From NCBI GenBank assembly GCA_946885815.1, contig CAMPHE010000064.1:1-8400 (forward strand): a stretch of 8,400 nucleotides of DNA. Reading direction: 5' to 3'. This stretch comes from an uncultured Arenimonas sp. (GTDB lineage: Bacteria > Pseudomonadota > Gammaproteobacteria > Xanthomonadales > Xanthomonadaceae). Below, piece after piece: positions 1-6,576 of this stretch (positions are counted from its first letter, which is position 1; every line of letters begins with the position of its first letter). The notes beneath the pieces were generated by a model, which saw only the letters and a program-made list of their open reading frames with translations, ran no database searches and was not told the origin of the DNA. The translations under genes were made by a program, and so were the position numbers.

Positions 1-1
1 C

Positions 2-376
2 CGTGTCACCGACCAGGCCGGAGAGGAGCACGAGCTCGAGGGGCTCGACGGCTGGCGAGTCATGGAGGTGATCCGCGACTGGGGCCTCAACATCAAGGCC
101 GAATGCGGCGGTGCCTGCTCGTGCGCGACCTGCCACGTGTGGGTGGATGAGGCCTGGTATGGCAAGCTGCCGCCGGCGAGCGACGATACCTGCCGCGCGG
201 CGACCTACGCCGACCTCCTCGGCGAGGACTACCGCGCCGTTCCGGCCGCGCCGGAAGGCCGCGTCTTCCGCGTCGTCTGCACGACGTGCCCGATGACGAT
301 GGACTTCAATCCGAACCGCGTGAACTTCATGTACGAGCAGGCGACGGGCCGGGTGGTGCAGCTGACCTGCGGTTGA
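2..376 (+). CDS. Ferredoxin / I78 inhibitor-like fusion protein, 5' partial
   Basis: The frame is open from the first bases of the window, so the gene starts upstream. The ATG at 62 lies inside the ferredoxin fold and is unlikely to be the start. Counting from that Met, residues 1-42 match a [2Fe-2S] adrenodoxin-type ferredoxin: VMEVIRDWG, then C15-x5-C21-x2-C24 in the [12 protein letters not shown] cluster loop, then VDEAW and KLPPASDD. From about residue 43 the similarity ends. The remainder matches the C-terminal core of peptidase inhibitor family I78, with a VTMD-like [11 protein letters not shown], a TGRVV turn and a terminal TCG. The ferredoxin part that normally carries the fourth cysteine ligand (SRLSCQ-like) is absent. 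The product is either a real fusion, a deletion scar or an assembly chimera. Recognition of both halves is good; the function of the joined protein is unknown. Confidence 0.7.
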   Translation, partial: RVTDQAGEEHELEGLDGWRVMEVIRDWGLNIKAECGGACSCATCHVWVDEAWYGKLPPASDDTCRAATYADLLGEDYRAVPAAPEGRVFRVVCTTCPMTMDFNPNRVNFMYEQATGRVVQLTCG

Positions 377-391
377 TCCTGGGGCCGGCGC

Positions 392-406
392 CGCCTCGGC
401 GAGGCG
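392..406 (+). other. Small GC hairpin between genes
   Basis: A perfect 6-bp stem (CGCCTC / GAGGCG) with a 3-base loop lies 15 bases after the stop of the ferredoxin/I78 frame. No T-run follows it, so it is at best a weak terminator or a processing hairpin. Confidence 0.25.
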
Positions 407-443
407 TGCGAAGATCGCGCGTTCTCCCGGTGGAGTCATCGCG

Positions 444-965
444 GTGAAGCGGCTCCGGACGTACTTCATCCACCTCGGCTGGATCGCGCCGCTGCTGGTC
501 GTCGCGTTCTACGTCGTCAATCCCGCCGGGGTGCCGTCGTGGGATCCGCGCGGCCGCCTGTTCGGCGTGATTCCCTACCGGGCGCCATCCGCGTCGATGG
601 CGCCTGCCTATGAGCCCGGCGACGTCGTGCTGGCGTGCACATGGTCCGATGTCCGCTCGGCACCGCGGCCCGGCGACGTGGTCGTGTTCTGGCCGCCGCA
701 CGACCCCCGGGTGCCGTGGTTCAAGAGGATCGTCGCGGTCGGGGGCGAGACGATCCGCTTCGCGGGCGTCACGGTCACCGTCGACGGGCGACCGCTGTCG
801 GAGCCGTACGTCGCGCCCGTCGTCGTGGCGTACGAGTCGCTCGAGGAAACCGTGCCGCCCGGGCATGTCTACGTGCTCGGGGACAATCGCATGAATAGCG
901 CGGACAGTCGGCTGTTCGGTCCGGTGCCGTCGGCGTCGATCATCGGGCGCCTTTGCGCGCGGTGA
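444..965 (+). CDS. Type I signal peptidase (S26 family), small form
   Basis: This 173-residue membrane serine protease would remove signal peptides from exported proteins on the outer face of the inner membrane. One transmembrane segment is visible near the N-terminus (about residues 11-27). Conserved boxes appear in order: PSASM with nucleophile Ser51; [20 protein letters not shown] with general base Lys94; and [12 protein letters not shown] at 145-156, followed by [11 protein letters not shown]. At 173 residues it is much shorter than E. coli LepB (about 324) and lacks its second membrane segment and extra domain, so it resembles compact or accessory S26 enzymes. The GTG start is supported by a GGTGGAG Shine-Dalgarno at 429-435, 8 bases upstream. 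The stop codon is adjacent to the next gene, suggesting co-transcription. A specialised substrate is possible but not shown here. Confidence 0.88.
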   Translation: MKRLRTYFIHLGWIAPLLVVAFYVVNPAGVPSWDPRGRLFGVIPYRAPSASMAPAYEPGDVVLACTWSDVRSAPRPGDVVVFWPPHDPRVPWFKRIVAVGGETIRFAGVTVTVDGRPLSEPYVAPVVVAYESLEETVPPGHVYVLGDNRMNSADSRLFGPVPSASIIGRLCAR

Positions 966-967
966 CC

Positions 968-1624
968 ATGGAAGCGCTCGACCGCGACGGCGCAGTGGTC
1001 CTGGCGCCGTTGCTGAGCACCGCCGAATGCGACGCGGCGATCGCGCTGCTGGCCGGCATCCACGGCGCCGGCTCGCGCAATCTGCTCGCGATTCCTGAAA
1101 TTCGCGAACTCGCGTCGCTGCTGCGTGCACATCCCGCACTCGTACCGCTGCTGCCGCCCGGTGCCGTTTGCGTGCAGTGCACGCTGTTCGCGAAGACGCC
1201 CGACACGCAATGGGCGGTCGGCGCGCACCAGGACTTCGGCATTCCCGTCGCGCGCCGTGTCGAGGCGCCGGGTTACACCGGCTGGCGGGAGAAGGAGGGC
1301 ATGCTGCACGCGCAACCGCCGGTCGCGGTGCTCGAACAGCTGGTCGCCGTGCGCGTGCAGCTCGACCCCGACGCTGCCGCTGCCGGACCGCTCGAGATCG
1401 TGCCCGGCTCGCATCACGAGCGGAAGCCCGCCGCAGCCGCGGCGGCGTTCACCGCGGCGCAGCGCGTGCCGTGCATCCCCGAACGCGGCGGCGCGGTCGC
1501 GATGCGGCCGCTCGTCGTGCATGCGTCCGCAAAGGGCGACCCGGCGCTGCCGCGGCGCGTGCTGCACTTCGTGTTCGGGCCGGCGCGGCTGCCGGGCGGC
1601 GTCGAGTGGGCGACGAGCGTCTGA
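968..1624 (+). CDS. Phytanoyl-CoA dioxygenase (PhyH) family protein
   Basis: This 218-residue protein resembles the PhyH family of non-haem Fe(II)/2-oxoglutarate oxygenases. The facial triad is visible as H87-Q-D89 in GAHQDFGIPV and H185 in VVHASAKG. Arg196 or Arg197 in RRVLHF is placed to bind 2-oxoglutarate. An N-terminal segment (DRDGAVVLAPLLS) has the usual 'dgvvvl' opening of the family, and GPLEIVPGSHHE is the typical strand before the distal His. A WREKEG segment follows the HxD motif. The substrate cannot be told; family members hydroxylate small molecules, lipids or natural products. The ATG at 968 is preferred. A GTG at 962 would overlap the upstream TGA (GTGA at 962-965), and a TTG at 953 is a third option; no clear Shine-Dalgarno decides. 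It likely shares a transcript with the signal peptidase gene. Confidence 0.82.
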   Translation: MEALDRDGAVVLAPLLSTAECDAAIALLAGIHGAGSRNLLAIPEIRELASLLRAHPALVPLLPPGAVCVQCTLFAKTPDTQWAVGAHQDFGIPVARRVEAPGYTGWREKEGMLHAQPPVAVLEQLVAVRVQLDPDAAAAGPLEIVPGSHHERKPAAAAAAFTAAQRVPCIPERGGAVAMRPLVVHASAKGDPALPRRVLHFVFGPARLPGGVEWATSV

Positions 1625-1680
1625 CGTCGACGCGCCACGAACTGGTCGTTCCGCAGGCCGCGGGCGAACCGTAGCCTCCG

Positions 1681-3384
1681 TCAAGGCTCCCGCTTCCACC
1701 CCCACGCGCCCAGCGCGCCGGCCACCGCCTCGCGGGTCTGCTGCACGCCCGGCGGGTAGTAGAACGGGAAGAAATGCCCGACCTCCGGCACCGTCTCCAG
1801 CGTCGCGTCGTTGCCGGCCGCGCGGTAGCGCGCGACGAACGCTTCCATGCGCGCGTGGCTGCAGTATTCGTCGGCGCCGGCGTGCACCGCGAGCAGCGGC
1901 GGCTGTCCGGCGCCTACGCGCTCGATCGGCGAATAGTCCGCGGGGGCGCCGCGTTCGGCGACGCGGCGGCGGAACCAGCCGTCTTCCTCGGGGCCGATCG
2001 GATCGGCGCAGCCGCCCATCGCGATCACGGCCGCGGGATAGCGCGGGTCGTCATCGCCCGCGTCGACACCGCGGGTCGCGAGCAGCAGCGCCAGCGTCGC
2101 GCCCGACGAGAAGCCGGCCACGCCGATGCGGTCGGCGTCCACCCACAGCGCGGTCGCGTGTTCGCGGGCCCAGCGCCAGGCCACGCCGGCGTCGTCGAGC
2201 GCTTCCAGCGGGCCGCTGTCGAAGCGGCTGCCGGTGCGAAGCTCGACCGCGAGCACGGCGACGCCGTTCGCGCGCAAGGCCTCGCAGAGGATCGGGCAAT
2301 GCCACCACGTGCCGTCGGTGCCGGAACCGCCGTGGAGCCAGAGCATCGCGGGCGTCGCGGTGCCGTCGCCGCCGCCGGCGGTGGGCGGCAGCACGTGGAG
2401 TTCAAGCGCGACGCCGTCGACGGTGCGGTAGGTGTCGATCCGGTGGCCCTCACGCTTCGCGCGGTCCTCGGCGATCGCCGCTTCGATGCGGCCGCGCGCC
2501 TCGGCCGGCGGCGACAGCGCGAGATACGCCGGCCACACCGCGTCGACGCCGGCGGCGCCGTTGTCGGCGACATGCGTCTCCACCAGCCGCGTCGCCTGTG
2601 CCAGCCGCAGCGCGGGTGAAGCGAGCTCGCGCGCCGCCGCCAGTTCAGCGCGCAGCCAGCGGACGTCGCCGGCACGCAAGGCATCGTCCCCGGCCATCCG
2701 CACGCGCGCGGTCTCGTGCAGGTACGCCGCGAGGAAATCGCGGTATTCGGGCAGCTCCGACCACTGCGGCGCTTCGACGGGAATCTCACCGAGCCGCGCC
2801 GCGGGTTCGCCGGCGGGCACGAGGCCGGGCGTGTCGGTCTCGCGCCAGTGCAGGTACGGGAACAGCACCTGGCCGCGCGCCCAGCGGTAATCGATGCGGG
2901 CGCGCTCGCGCGCCGCGAAATCGGCCCCCACGTCGCCGGCGATGGCCGCCAGGCGCGCGAGATCCTCCGCGCGCGCGTCCGCCCACGCCGGCGCGAACCG
3001 TGCCCATGGCGTGCGGATGCCCGCCATCAGCCGTTCGGCGGAAAGCGCGGCCGGCGCCGCGAGGTATCGGTTTGCGTCGGCACCGCGCCCTTCGAACACG
3101 ATCTCGTCCCCCTGCAGGCGCACCACCAGGTCGTCGCCCGGCGCGACGTGGAACGCGTACGCGTGGCCGCATTCGAAGCGCAGCTCCGTCGGTGCGTCCA
3201 GTGCGGGCGAGAACACGAAACCGCCGTCTTCGCCGGGCCGGGCCGTCGCGTCGCCGAGGCGGGCGGTTTCGCAGGCGGCGCGTTCCGGCAGCACGGTCAC
3301 CGTGGTGCGCGCCGCGTCCGCACTCGCCGTGCCGGCCGACAACAGCAAACAAAGCGCGAGGCAGCCGGCGGTTTGCATCCGCAT
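1681..3384 (-). CDS. Exported alpha/beta hydrolase with long N-terminal region
   Basis: This 567-residue protein begins with a signal peptide: basic MRMQ, a hydrophobic core about residues 6-17, and a likely cleavage site after ASA at 20-22. Acting place is therefore periplasm or outside. The C-terminal half (about 320-567) is an alpha/beta hydrolase: oxyanion-hole motif H351GGSG, nucleophile Ser426 in GFSSG, Asp505 in HAGADEY and His537 in VGHFFPFYYPPG. The HGG motif and layout recall the hormone-sensitive-lipase/BD-FAE and prolyl oligopeptidase (S9)-like groups, so an esterase or peptidase is likely. Residues 23-310 match nothing I recognise; they are strand-rich at first and then helical and Ala/Arg-rich. 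The start at 3384 is preferred over Met3 because GGAG sits 6 bases upstream. The gene is convergent with the PhyH gene and divergent from the CsaA gene. Confidence 0.82.
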   Translation of the reverse strand: MRMQTAGCLALCLLLSAGTASADAARTTVTVLPERAACETARLGDATARPGEDGGFVFSPALDAPTELRFECGHAYAFHVAPGDDLVVRLQGDEIVFEGRGADANRYLAAPAALSAERLMAGIRTPWARFAPAWADARAEDLARLAAIAGDVGADFAARERARIDYRWARGQVLFPYLHWRETDTPGLVPAGEPAARLGEIPVEAPQWSELPEYRDFLAAYLHETARVRMAGDDALRAGDVRWLRAELAAARELASPALRLAQATRLVETHVADNGAAGVDAVWPAYLALSPPAEARGRIEAAIAEDRAKREGHRIDTYRTVDGVALELHVLPPTAGGGDGTATPAMLWLHGGSGTDGTWWHCPILCEALRANGVAVLAVELRTGSRFDSGPLEALDDAGVAWRWAREHATALWVDADRIGVAGFSSGATLALLLATRGVDAGDDDPRYPAAVIAMGGCADPIGPEEDGWFRRRVAERGAPADYSPIERVGAGQPPLLAVHAGADEYCSHARMEAFVARYRAAGNDATLETVPEVGHFFPFYYPPGVQQTREAVAGALGAWGWKREP

Positions 3385-3390
3385 GCGGGA

Positions 3391-3394
3391 CTCC
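3391..3394 (-). promoter_or_regulatory. Ribosome binding site of the exported hydrolase
   Basis: On the minus strand GGAG lies 6 bases before the ATG at 3384 and 12 bases before the in-frame ATG at 3378. The spacing favours the first Met as the start. Confidence 0.6.
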
Positions 3395-3440
3395 AGGGCA
3401 TCGAGGGAAGCGGTGGATGCTATCGCAGCCGCTCCCGGCC

Positions 3441-3446
3441 GATAAT
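3441..3446 (+). promoter_or_regulatory. Possible -10 box for a leaderless csaA transcript
   Basis: GATAAT (one mismatch to TATAAT) ends 6 bases before the ATG at 3453, so transcription would start at or next to the start codon. No Shine-Dalgarno is visible before this ATG, which agrees with leaderless initiation. At the expected -35 distance (about 3418-3423, TGCTAT) there is no good match to TTGACA, so the call rests on the -10 box alone. Confidence 0.35.
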
Positions 3447-3452
3447 CGCGCC

Positions 3453-3791
3453 ATGGACCCCATCACCTGGAACGACTTCGCGAAGGTCGAACTGCGCGTC
3501 GGCCGCGTGATCGAGGCGCGCCCGTTCCCCGAGGCGCGCAAGCCGGCGTACGTGCTGCACGTCGATTTCGGGCCGGAGATCGGCGTGCGCAAATCGAGCG
3601 CGCAGCTCACCGGCCACTACACGCCGGAGGCGCTGGTCGGCCGGCTGGTGGTGGGCGTCGTCAATTTCCCGAAGAAGCAGATCGGCCCGCTGCAGTCCGA
3701 ATGTCTCGTCACCGGCTTCCACGACGCGGACGGGCACGTGCGGCTGTGCGTGCCCGACGGCGACGTGCCGCTGGGTACCCGGCTGCTCTGA
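3453..3791 (+). CDS. csaA: CsaA-type tRNA-binding domain protein
   Basis: This 112-residue protein is a free-standing OB-fold tRNA-binding domain of the CsaA type, related to the C-terminal domain of some methionyl-tRNA synthetases and to the N-terminal domain of PheT. Characteristic stretches are WNDFAKVELRVGRVIEA at 6-22, KPAYVLHVDFG, the GVRKSSAQLTGHY segment, VVGVVNFPKKQIGPLQSECLV and the C-terminal PDGDVPLGTRL. CsaA proteins form dimers and bind tRNA; a chaperone or export role was proposed for the Bacillus protein. Length is normal and the frame intact. The ATG follows the divergent hydrolase gene by 68 bases and has no Shine-Dalgarno. The frame stays open far upstream, but that part is antisense to the hydrolase and is not coding. 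Confidence 0.9.
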   Translation: MDPITWNDFAKVELRVGRVIEARPFPEARKPAYVLHVDFGPEIGVRKSSAQLTGHYTPEALVGRLVVGVVNFPKKQIGPLQSECLVTGFHDADGHVRLCVPDGDVPLGTRLL

Positions 3792-3846
3792 GCGATCGCG
3801 GCGGGCGCTCCGCGGCCTGACCGCCCTGCACGCCTCGGCCACACGC

Positions 3847-3857
3847 CCTGGGCCAGG
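3847..3857 (+). other. Small palindrome overlapping the operon's ribosome binding site
   Basis: CCTGG-G-CCAGG includes the only plausible Shine-Dalgarno (AGG at 3855-3857) of the first operon gene. A dyad here could be a protein site, but with a 1-base centre it cannot fold as a hairpin, and it may be chance in GC-rich DNA. Confidence 0.2.
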
Positions 3858-3865
3858 CTGGCGCC

Positions 3866-4672
3866 ATGCAGGCAGACCCCATCCCGCCGGCGTGGTGGCT
3901 CGTACAGCGCGGCGCCGATCCCATCGTGGCCACCGCCATCCACGACGGCCACGCCCTCGGCGCGGCGTCATCGGCGGCGATGGCGCTGCCCGAACACGAG
4001 CGACTGCGCGAGGAAGATCCGCATACCGGCCAGGCCATCGTCGATGTGCCCACGCACGTCATCGCGACGCGCTCGCGCTTCGAGGTCGACCTCAATCGCG
4101 GGCTCGACGACGCGGTGTACCTCACGCCGGAGCAGTGCTGGGGACTGCACGTCTGGCATGCGCCGCCCGCCGGCGCGCTGCTGGAAGCCCTGCGCGACTA
4201 CCACCGCAGCTTCTACCGGATGCTCGGCGATCTGCTCGATGAGATCGTCGCGCGCCACGGCCGCTTCGTCCTGTTCGACGTGCACAGCTACAACCATCGC
4301 CGCGACGGTGCCGACGCCGCGCCCATGCCACAGGCACTCGCGCCGGACATCAACATCGGCACCTTCTCGATGCCGCGGGACACGTGGTCGTTCCTGCTCG
4401 ATCCGCTGATCGAGCGGATGCGCGCCTTCGACTTCAACGGCCGCCGGCTGGACGTGCGGGAGAACGTCGCGTTCCAGGGCAGGGGCGAACTCGCGCGCTT
4501 CGTGCACGCGCGTTACCCGCGAACCGGCTGCGCGATCGCGCTGGAATTCAAGAAGTTCTACATGGACGAATGGTCCGGCGTGCCGGACCCGGGCGAACTG
4601 GTGGCGATGCGCGCCTTCATCCGCGATGCGGCCGCGCACGCACGCGCCCTGCTCGGCGGTTCCGCGGCGTGA
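3866..4672 (+). CDS. N-formylglutamate amidohydrolase-like protein
   Basis: This 268-residue protein resembles the N-formylglutamate deformylase family, zinc-type amidohydrolases that release formate or another acyl group from glutamate derivatives. Visible motifs are IHDGH at 25-29 (probable metal ligands), SRFEVDLNR at 70-78 (the family's RFVVDLNR signature), FVLFDVHSYNHRR at 134-146 (family DLHS-like) and an ALEFKKFYMDE stretch near the end. The protein has no signal peptide and is probably cytosolic. No hut genes are near, so histidine breakdown is not supported. The gene is first in a three-gene operon and its TGA overlaps the GTG of the next gene, pointing to a shared job with the metallopeptidase-like and ATP-grasp proteins. 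A weak AGG at 3855-3857 precedes the ATG by 8 bases and sits in the interrupted palindrome CCTGG-G-CCAGG (3847-3857). Confidence 0.82.
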   Translation: MQADPIPPAWWLVQRGADPIVATAIHDGHALGAASSAAMALPEHERLREEDPHTGQAIVDVPTHVIATRSRFEVDLNRGLDDAVYLTPEQCWGLHVWHAPPAGALLEALRDYHRSFYRMLGDLLDEIVARHGRFVLFDVHSYNHRRDGADAAPMPQALAPDINIGTFSMPRDTWSFLLDPLIERMRAFDFNGRRLDVRENVAFQGRGELARFVHARYPRTGCAIALEFKKFYMDEWSGVPDPGELVAMRAFIRDAAAHARALLGGSAA

Positions 4673-6576
4673 GCCGCGACGCGCCGGCGCAGAAGCCGCC
4701 GTCGCCCGACCTGGGCGGGGAGCATGCGTATCGGCGCGCGCTGCCCGAAGGCGGGCGCGTGCACGTGGACCGGCCGCTGCCGTTCCTGCTGCTGGCGCGC
4801 CATCCCGACGCACCCTTCAGCCTCGCGCGGCGCGTCGCGTCGATCAGCGCGGCCAGCGTGGTCTGGCCCGAGGCCGGCGGCGAGCCGGCCGATGCCGACG
4901 CCGGCGCCGAGGTGGCGCGGCTGCTCGACCTGCTGCAGCCCGACTACCCCCGTTTCCTGCTGGTCGTGCTGCACGACCTGCCACGCGACTGGAGTCTGGA
5001 CGAGGTGAGCCCGCGCCTCGAACGTTTCGAATTCGCGCTGGCGGCGAGCGACGACGCCTGCGCACGCGCGGCGGCCGACACCCTGCGGACCGCGCTGTCC
5101 GGCATCGACATCGACCTGCGCACGCCGACGTTCCGCCCCGGCAGCGTGACGCTGCCCACGCCCGCAATCGAAGCCGCGGTGCGCGGGCGCGAGGGGATCT
5201 CCCGGCTGTCGCTCGGCATCCCGCAGATCCATCGCATTCCCGGCGATGCACGGCGCGTCTACCCGCAGATCTACCATCAGCTGGAGAGCGCGATCCACGA
5301 TGGGGTGCTGCAGGCGGCCGCGAAGTTCATCGCGCTGGCGGACGCCGACGGATCGCGCGAGCCCGGCGAGCGCGCGCATCATCGTTCGCTGGGCCGCCGG
5401 CGGTTCATCCAGGCGGCGCGGCGCGCCGACCGGGCCCTGTCCCGCCTCAGCGCCTCGTTCGATTTCCTGCTGGGCGTCTCGCCGATCAACAGCGCCCAGG
5501 CGGCCGCTGCGTTCGAGGCCGGCGGATGTCGAAAGGCGCCCGAGTTCCGCTACCGGCCGCTCCCGGTCAATCCCGACATCGCCAAGCGCCGGTTGTATGC
5601 CATCGACCTGCGCGCGGTGGAGGATCCCGTGCTGGAGCGCCTGTTCGCCGAGAAGCGGATGGAGCTCGACCAGCAGCTGACGATGCTGCAGCGTCGCAAC
5701 ACGCATGCGTTCCGCTATGTCTCGCTGCTGCAGTACGGGCCGGTCGAGCCCGAGCTGCTGGCACTGGCGAAAACCCTGCTCGGGGCGTTTCCGCCGGAAT
5801 CGCGAAGCGGCGGGAAACGCGTCGACGCCGCGGCGGTCGAAGCGGAAGCCCGGCGCATGTTCGCGCGCTACGCGGAAGTGGCGCCGGCCTTCGCGGTCGC
5901 CGAGACCTGCCTGCGCTCCGACACCGGTCCCGGCCTCATGGTCTCGGGACGATCGCTGCTGATCTCCACCGACGCCAGTGTCCCGCGCGAGCGGCTGGAT
6001 CCGCTGCTGCAACACGAGGTCAGCGTGCACGTGCTGACCTTCATCAACGGCAGCCAGCAGGGGCTGGGCATCTTCGCCGCCGGGCTGGCCGGCTATGAAG
6101 GCCTGCAGGAAGGCCTGGGCGTGTTCGCCGAGTTCCTGGTCGGCGGCCTCAGCGTGGCGCGCCTGCGCCTGCTCGCCGCGCGCGTGCTGGTGGTGGACGC
6201 GATGCTCGCCGGCGCCGATTTCATCGCCTGCCATCGACTGCTGCATGACGAGCACGGCTTCTCCAGCCGGGGTGCGTTCAATATCGTGGCGCGCATCTTC
6301 CGCTCCGGCGGCCTGACCAAGGACGCGATCTACCTGCGCGGGTTCCAGCAGGTGCTGCGCCGGGTCGCCGACGGGCTGTCGCTGGATCCGCTGTGGTACG
6401 GAAAGATCGCCGAGCACCACGTGCCGGTGGTCGAAGAACTGGAAGCGCGCGGCATGCTGCATGCGCCCGTGGCCACGCCCGAATTTCTCGAACGCCCCGC
6501 TGCCCAGGCCCGCCTCGCGCGCCTGCGGCAGGGCGACACCTTCATCGACCTGCTCAGGGAAACCACGCCATGCTGA
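4669..6576 (+). CDS. QEGLA-motif (DUF1704) putative zinc metallopeptidase
   Basis: This 635-residue protein belongs to the family annotated as 'flavohemoglobin expression-modulating QEGLA motif protein' (DUF1704). The C-terminal half carries H449-E-V-S-V-H454, an HExxxH zinc motif, and the QEGLG motif with Glu481 27 residues later as probable third ligand. YEGLQEGLGVFAEFLVGG is the family signature. The eukaryotic members (MATCAP/KIAA0895) are HExxxH carboxypeptidases that remove C-terminal tyrosine from alpha-tubulin, so carboxypeptidase activity on a peptide or protein tail is a reasonable inference. The N-terminal half (1-200) is less recognisable. No signal peptide is seen. The GTG at 4669 forms a 4-base GTGA overlap with the upstream stop, and the 3' end overlaps the next gene by 7 bases, so all three are probably translationally coupled. 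The flavohaemoglobin link in the family name is not supported by any gene here. Confidence 0.85.
   Translation: MSRDAPAQKPPSPDLGGEHAYRRALPEGGRVHVDRPLPFLLLARHPDAPFSLARRVASISAASVVWPEAGGEPADADAGAEVARLLDLLQPDYPRFLLVVLHDLPRDWSLDEVSPRLERFEFALAASDDACARAAADTLRTALSGIDIDLRTPTFRPGSVTLPTPAIEAAVRGREGISRLSLGIPQIHRIPGDARRVYPQIYHQLESAIHDGVLQAAAKFIALADADGSREPGERAHHRSLGRRRFIQAARRADRALSRLSASFDFLLGVSPINSAQAAAAFEAGGCRKAPEFRYRPLPVNPDIAKRRLYAIDLRAVEDPVLERLFAEKRMELDQQLTMLQRRNTHAFRYVSLLQYGPVEPELLALAKTLLGAFPPESRSGGKRVDAAAVEAEARRMFARYAEVAPAFAVAETCLRSDTGPGLMVSGRSLLISTDASVPRERLDPLLQHEVSVHVLTFINGSQQGLGIFAAGLAGYEGLQEGLGVFAEFLVGGLSVARLRLLAARVLVVDAMLAGADFIACHRLLHDEHGFSSRGAFNIVARIFRSGGLTKDAIYLRGFQQVLRRVADGLSLDPLWYGKIAEHHVPVVEELEARGMLHAPVATPEFLERPAAQARLARLRQGDTFIDLLRETTPC

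Noticed and set aside
327..1139. A 270-codon minus-strand open frame opposite the signal peptidase gene
   Set aside because: It covers two recognisable plus-strand genes, is Arg-rich and has no family signature.
1125..3452. A very long plus-strand open frame running in phase into csaA
   Set aside because: It overlaps the PhyH gene and runs antisense to the signal-peptide-bearing hydrolase. Its translation is low-complexity Arg/Ala/Pro. Only the part from 3453 resembles a protein family.
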